64,000 nucleotides of DNA from Dioscorea cayenensis subsp. rotundata (taxonomy: Eukaryota; Streptophyta; Magnoliopsida; Dioscoreales; Dioscoreaceae): the NCBI RefSeq assembly GCF_009730915.1, contig NC_052494.1, positions 434,001 to 498,000 of the forward strand, written 5' to 3'. The notes beneath the pieces are model-generated. The model had not been told where the DNA came from, did not search any database, and saw only the letters and a list, made by a program, of their open reading frames with translations. The stretch's first letter is position 1, and each line of letters starts with the position of its first letter. Below are positions 60,743 to 64,000 of this stretch, piece by piece. The position numbers and the translations under genes were made by a program.

Positions 60743-60924
60743 GGTAATGAGTTCGGTGTGAGTTTAGGTTTACTACCTGAGTCTTGTATAGCTAGGTGAG
60801 GGCGCGCATGTTAGATGATAAATTTTTGATTTATGTGCATGTCTCTGACCGCCAGTGTTTGTCGTATTTATTAAATAAAAATAAATAAAATAAATAATAA
60901 AATTATGTTTATTGCCAATGATCT

Positions 60925-61055
60925 GTTAGTCTATTAGCACTTGGTCATGTTCTTAATAAGGAGGATGAGTTTAAACTTTAGCTCATGTACGAACGGGTTG
61001 AGGTATTAATTTATTTGTGCGTGCCCTGAATTCGTAAAATAAAAAATAAAACTGT
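60925..61055 (+). repeat. SINE-like element
   Basis: TAGCACTTGG (60935-60944, A-box like) is followed 23 bp later by GAGTTTAAACTT (60967-60978, B-box like), and it ends in an A-rich AAAATAAAAAATAAAA tail near 61037-61051. This arrangement fits a tRNA-derived SINE. Related sequence lies at 2466-2605 on the minus strand. Confidence 0.5.
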
Positions 61056-63161
61056 GTTTATTTTTGGTGTTTGTTTTGGGAAATTGGATTGTATTTGGAT
61101 TGATTAATTTAACAATGGACCGAATATGAAAGACTGAAAATTTTGATCATCAGATCATCTGATAAACTATAAATAGAATTACAAAGATTTATATGCGCAT
61201 TAAAGAATATATATAGAGAGAGGTTGCATAGTCATTTGTAGATTTAAAATCGATGACCATAAATAGTGATATTGTGCTTATTAATAATAATACAGTAAAA
61301 TATTTTGATTTGAACCGTTAAATCATTTTCAGTACAGTAACTCAGTAAATTATAACCGTTTAACCTTATTTCTATTTGTAGTTATAGTATTAAATATAAA
61401 AATAAAAACACACCCAAGTATTAGGCTGTTATTAATTGTGAACATCCGAAAAAAAAAAATTCTGATGTAAATAATTTATATAAATAATTTATATATGATC
61501 AGTAAGCCTTTGTTAACCTAATCTAACCTAATTATACTTAGGGACACTATACTAATGTAATGCTATGAAGAAGGAAGTCAAAATAAACTTTTTTTAATCT
61601 TATCTTTATAATGTAATAATGTTGGGGTTAGTGTTTTGCATTGTTCTTTGAAAAGCTCAAACAGTATATGACTTTAATGTAAATAAATAAATAAAATAAA
61701 AATAGAAAGGACAAAGAGTACATTTCAAAAGTCAGAAAGCATGGGTGCAATTCAATGTTAACATTCATCCCCTTTAGACTTATAAGTCTTTTTGATCATG
61801 AGTTATAAAAATAATAAATAAATAAATAAATAAATATAAATAAAAAGGGTAAGCTCACCTTGTCCTTGTGTGGCCATGTTTATTTTTTTGACCTCTTTCT
61901 TCTTTGGATGGAATAATATAATTTTATTTGCATTATTACACTCATTGGTGGATATATATATAGGTAATTTCTAATGTATATTTTGAAACCCATATTTTAT
62001 TTATCTAGCTTTACTAATTAAATTACCCCTTTTCCTTTTATCTTTGAAAAAAAAAATCAAAATTAAATATTTATTTATAATTTTATTCTAATTTTAACCA
62101 TATATATGAGTGAAGTTGAATATATGGTGTGTGCAATGGCACTTTTGTTCTCATTGAAGTTATATATTGATGTAAAAAAATATATATTTAATAATAGTTA
62201 AGCATGATTTTATTATTATTATTATTATTATTAATAGGATTTATCCTTTAAGAATGTCTATATTAACTGTTGAATTATTATTGAACATTTTATTTATGAA
62301 CAATATTAAACAGTATCAAATAGTATTACATAATAATGCATAATAATAAAAAAAATAATTTTACATAATATTTTTATAGACAATAGTTATTGGATAATAA
62401 TTTAACGGCCGTAAATAAACATTCCTAAAGTAAGCAAATAATTTAAACCATATTATTATTATTATTAGGAAGAGGAGGTGGATAATTTTCTTGAGAATAT
62501 GTAGAATGAAAAGGATGGGTATGATTGGCTTTTAGACAATATGTTATTTTTTATGAAAAAAAAAAAGAGAAGGGATGAGTCATGTAGATGAGGTTTGTTA
62601 GGTCATGGAAATGAACTGGCATGCAAAAGTTATTCTTGCTGACAAACTATCAAATAAATATTTTAATGATAAGAAAACCACTTCATTTATGACCATAATA
62701 ACAAAAGCAAGTTTTTTTTATTTTCTTAAAATAAAAAAAAAACAAATTTATTTTTTTAAAGGGAAAAGACTCCAACCAAGCATCCTTTTTTGCGTCATTT
62801 TCATTTTATTGCCCCTCATGTAAAATAAATTAAATATGATATTTTCCTTCATCATCATTATTATTTCATATGAACCCTATAAATTCTTATATTTGTATTT
62901 TGTATACCCAATTAAGTTATTAATTATTACAAATATAACAAAGAGTTTTAATAAATGTAATTATAAGGGGTTTTCCAATTGTATATTTGCCATTTAATTA
63001 GTATGTCAATTTCCTACTAGAATTAGTCAATAAGCAAAATAATTAAAGTTTATTCTACCTTATATAGATATAATTTTTGATCCTATGAAGGAATACTTTT
63101 AGGGCATGATTTTAAAGCACATGGAATCTTAGGTCAAGTGATGGCTCAGAGTCTCTCTTAC

Positions 63162-63192
<31 letters not shown>

Positions 63193-63548
63193 AAAGTACT
63201 TTAATTTGTCTGTTTGTTTAGAGAGAGAGGGAGATATTCCTTAATTCACATCACTAGGCTTGCAAGTGAGAACAAAACATCATACTAACTTTAGAATCCC
63301 TTGTTGTTTATTTAAAGTTCATTGGCTTCCAAATCCATTTGTTGATGTTTGCTTGGATTCCTTCCTTCTTTTTTTCTTACCATCCATCTCACTTCCCTTT
63401 CTTTTTTCTTCCATTTTGTTCTTATCTTCTATCCACAATTTATATTTATTATTTTATTATATATATATTATTAATAAATGTGGACAAACAATATAATAGA
63501 TCTCTCAACAATCATAATCATTAATGTATAATCTTATTTATAGAAGAA

Positions 63549-63585
<37 letters not shown>

Positions 63586-64000
63586 GTTTTGTATATTTTC
63601 TATTAATTGAATGGTTTGTGGTTTAATTAGTAGATTAAATTTAATTGTTGGAAATTTGAAGGCTTTTTTAATAATAATAATAATAATAATATAACTTTTT
63701 CAAAAAAGAAAAAAAAAAAGGTAGTATGACATGTTAATGAAATCTTAAAAAATCTTGTAATATTCTTTATATGAGGAGAGGAATAGAATGGAACCTTGTC
63801 TACATATGACCAACTATTTTCTTCATATTCTCTCTCTCTATTTATTTAGACTTGAAAACAGTTTTCCTTTTCATAATTATTATTATAAACAATATAAATT
63901 ATACAAAAGAGCTTATAACCAAATGGTATTTGATATTTAAAAAAAAAACATAAGTGAGAAATTCAAAATATCTCGAATTCAAGATTCTTTGGACGCAATA
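61056..64000. other. AT-rich intergenic DNA to the window end
   Basis: No gene is recognised. It includes the dispersed repeat copy at 62220-62430, (ATT)n at about 62213-62236 and 63164-63190, and (AAT)n at 63549-63583 and 63669-63691. A B-box-like TCGAATTCAAGATTC near 63974 suggests one more SINE fragment at the edge. Confidence 0.65.

Overview
This is plant nuclear DNA, very AT-rich, with spliced genes, many (AT)n and (AAT)n microsatellites, Ty1-copia retrotransposons and tRNA-derived-SINE-like repeats. The first exons of the serpins, the NLR and the SWIB gene are strongly GC-rich while later exons are AT-rich. That gradient, and the serpin and SnRK2 sequences, suggest a monocot with an AT-rich genome (yam-like is a guess; no species is proven). 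No bacterial operon, CRISPR array, rRNA or intact tRNA gene was seen.

Layout. 1-2946: repeats and the upstream region of a Dof gene. 2947-3612: single-exon Dof zinc-finger transcription factor. 3931-8140: six-exon GH3 beta-xylosidase/alpha-L-arabinofuranosidase. 8141-33300: three tandem serpin genes on the + strand (10859-12974, 15729-17772, 20369-31535), each a GC-rich first exon, one phase-0 intron and a second exon ending in the plant serpin C-terminus. Their upstream DNA is a repeat also found as the 3' flank of the xylosidase gene, and serpin 1 is preceded by a copy of the last 40 xylosidase codons. Serpin 3 carries two nested Copia elements in its only intron (outer 21060-30338, inner 22691-27317), both with intact LTRs and 5-bp target duplications; both serpin exons stay open. 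33300-38250: AT-rich DNA without a recognisable gene. 38294-41995: five-exon RPW8-type helper NLR of the ADR1 class. 43530-46972 (minus strand): nine-exon SnRK2 kinase, ABA-responsive subclass III. 47000-53500: intergenic repeats. 53532-59837: seven-exon protein with an N-terminal DEK_C domain and two SWIB domains. 59838-64000: SINE-like and other repeats.

These are unlinked housekeeping, defence and signalling genes rather than a pathway. The most notable local story is the serpin cluster: triplication, near-complete divergence of the reactive-centre loops against a nearly identical body, a relocated start codon in copy 3, promoter DNA shared with the neighbouring gene's 3' flank, an amplified intron minisatellite, and a nested retrotransposon insertion that stretches one intron to 10 kb. 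All exon boundaries were placed by eye from GT-AG sites, reading phase and family conservation; none was checked against transcripts.
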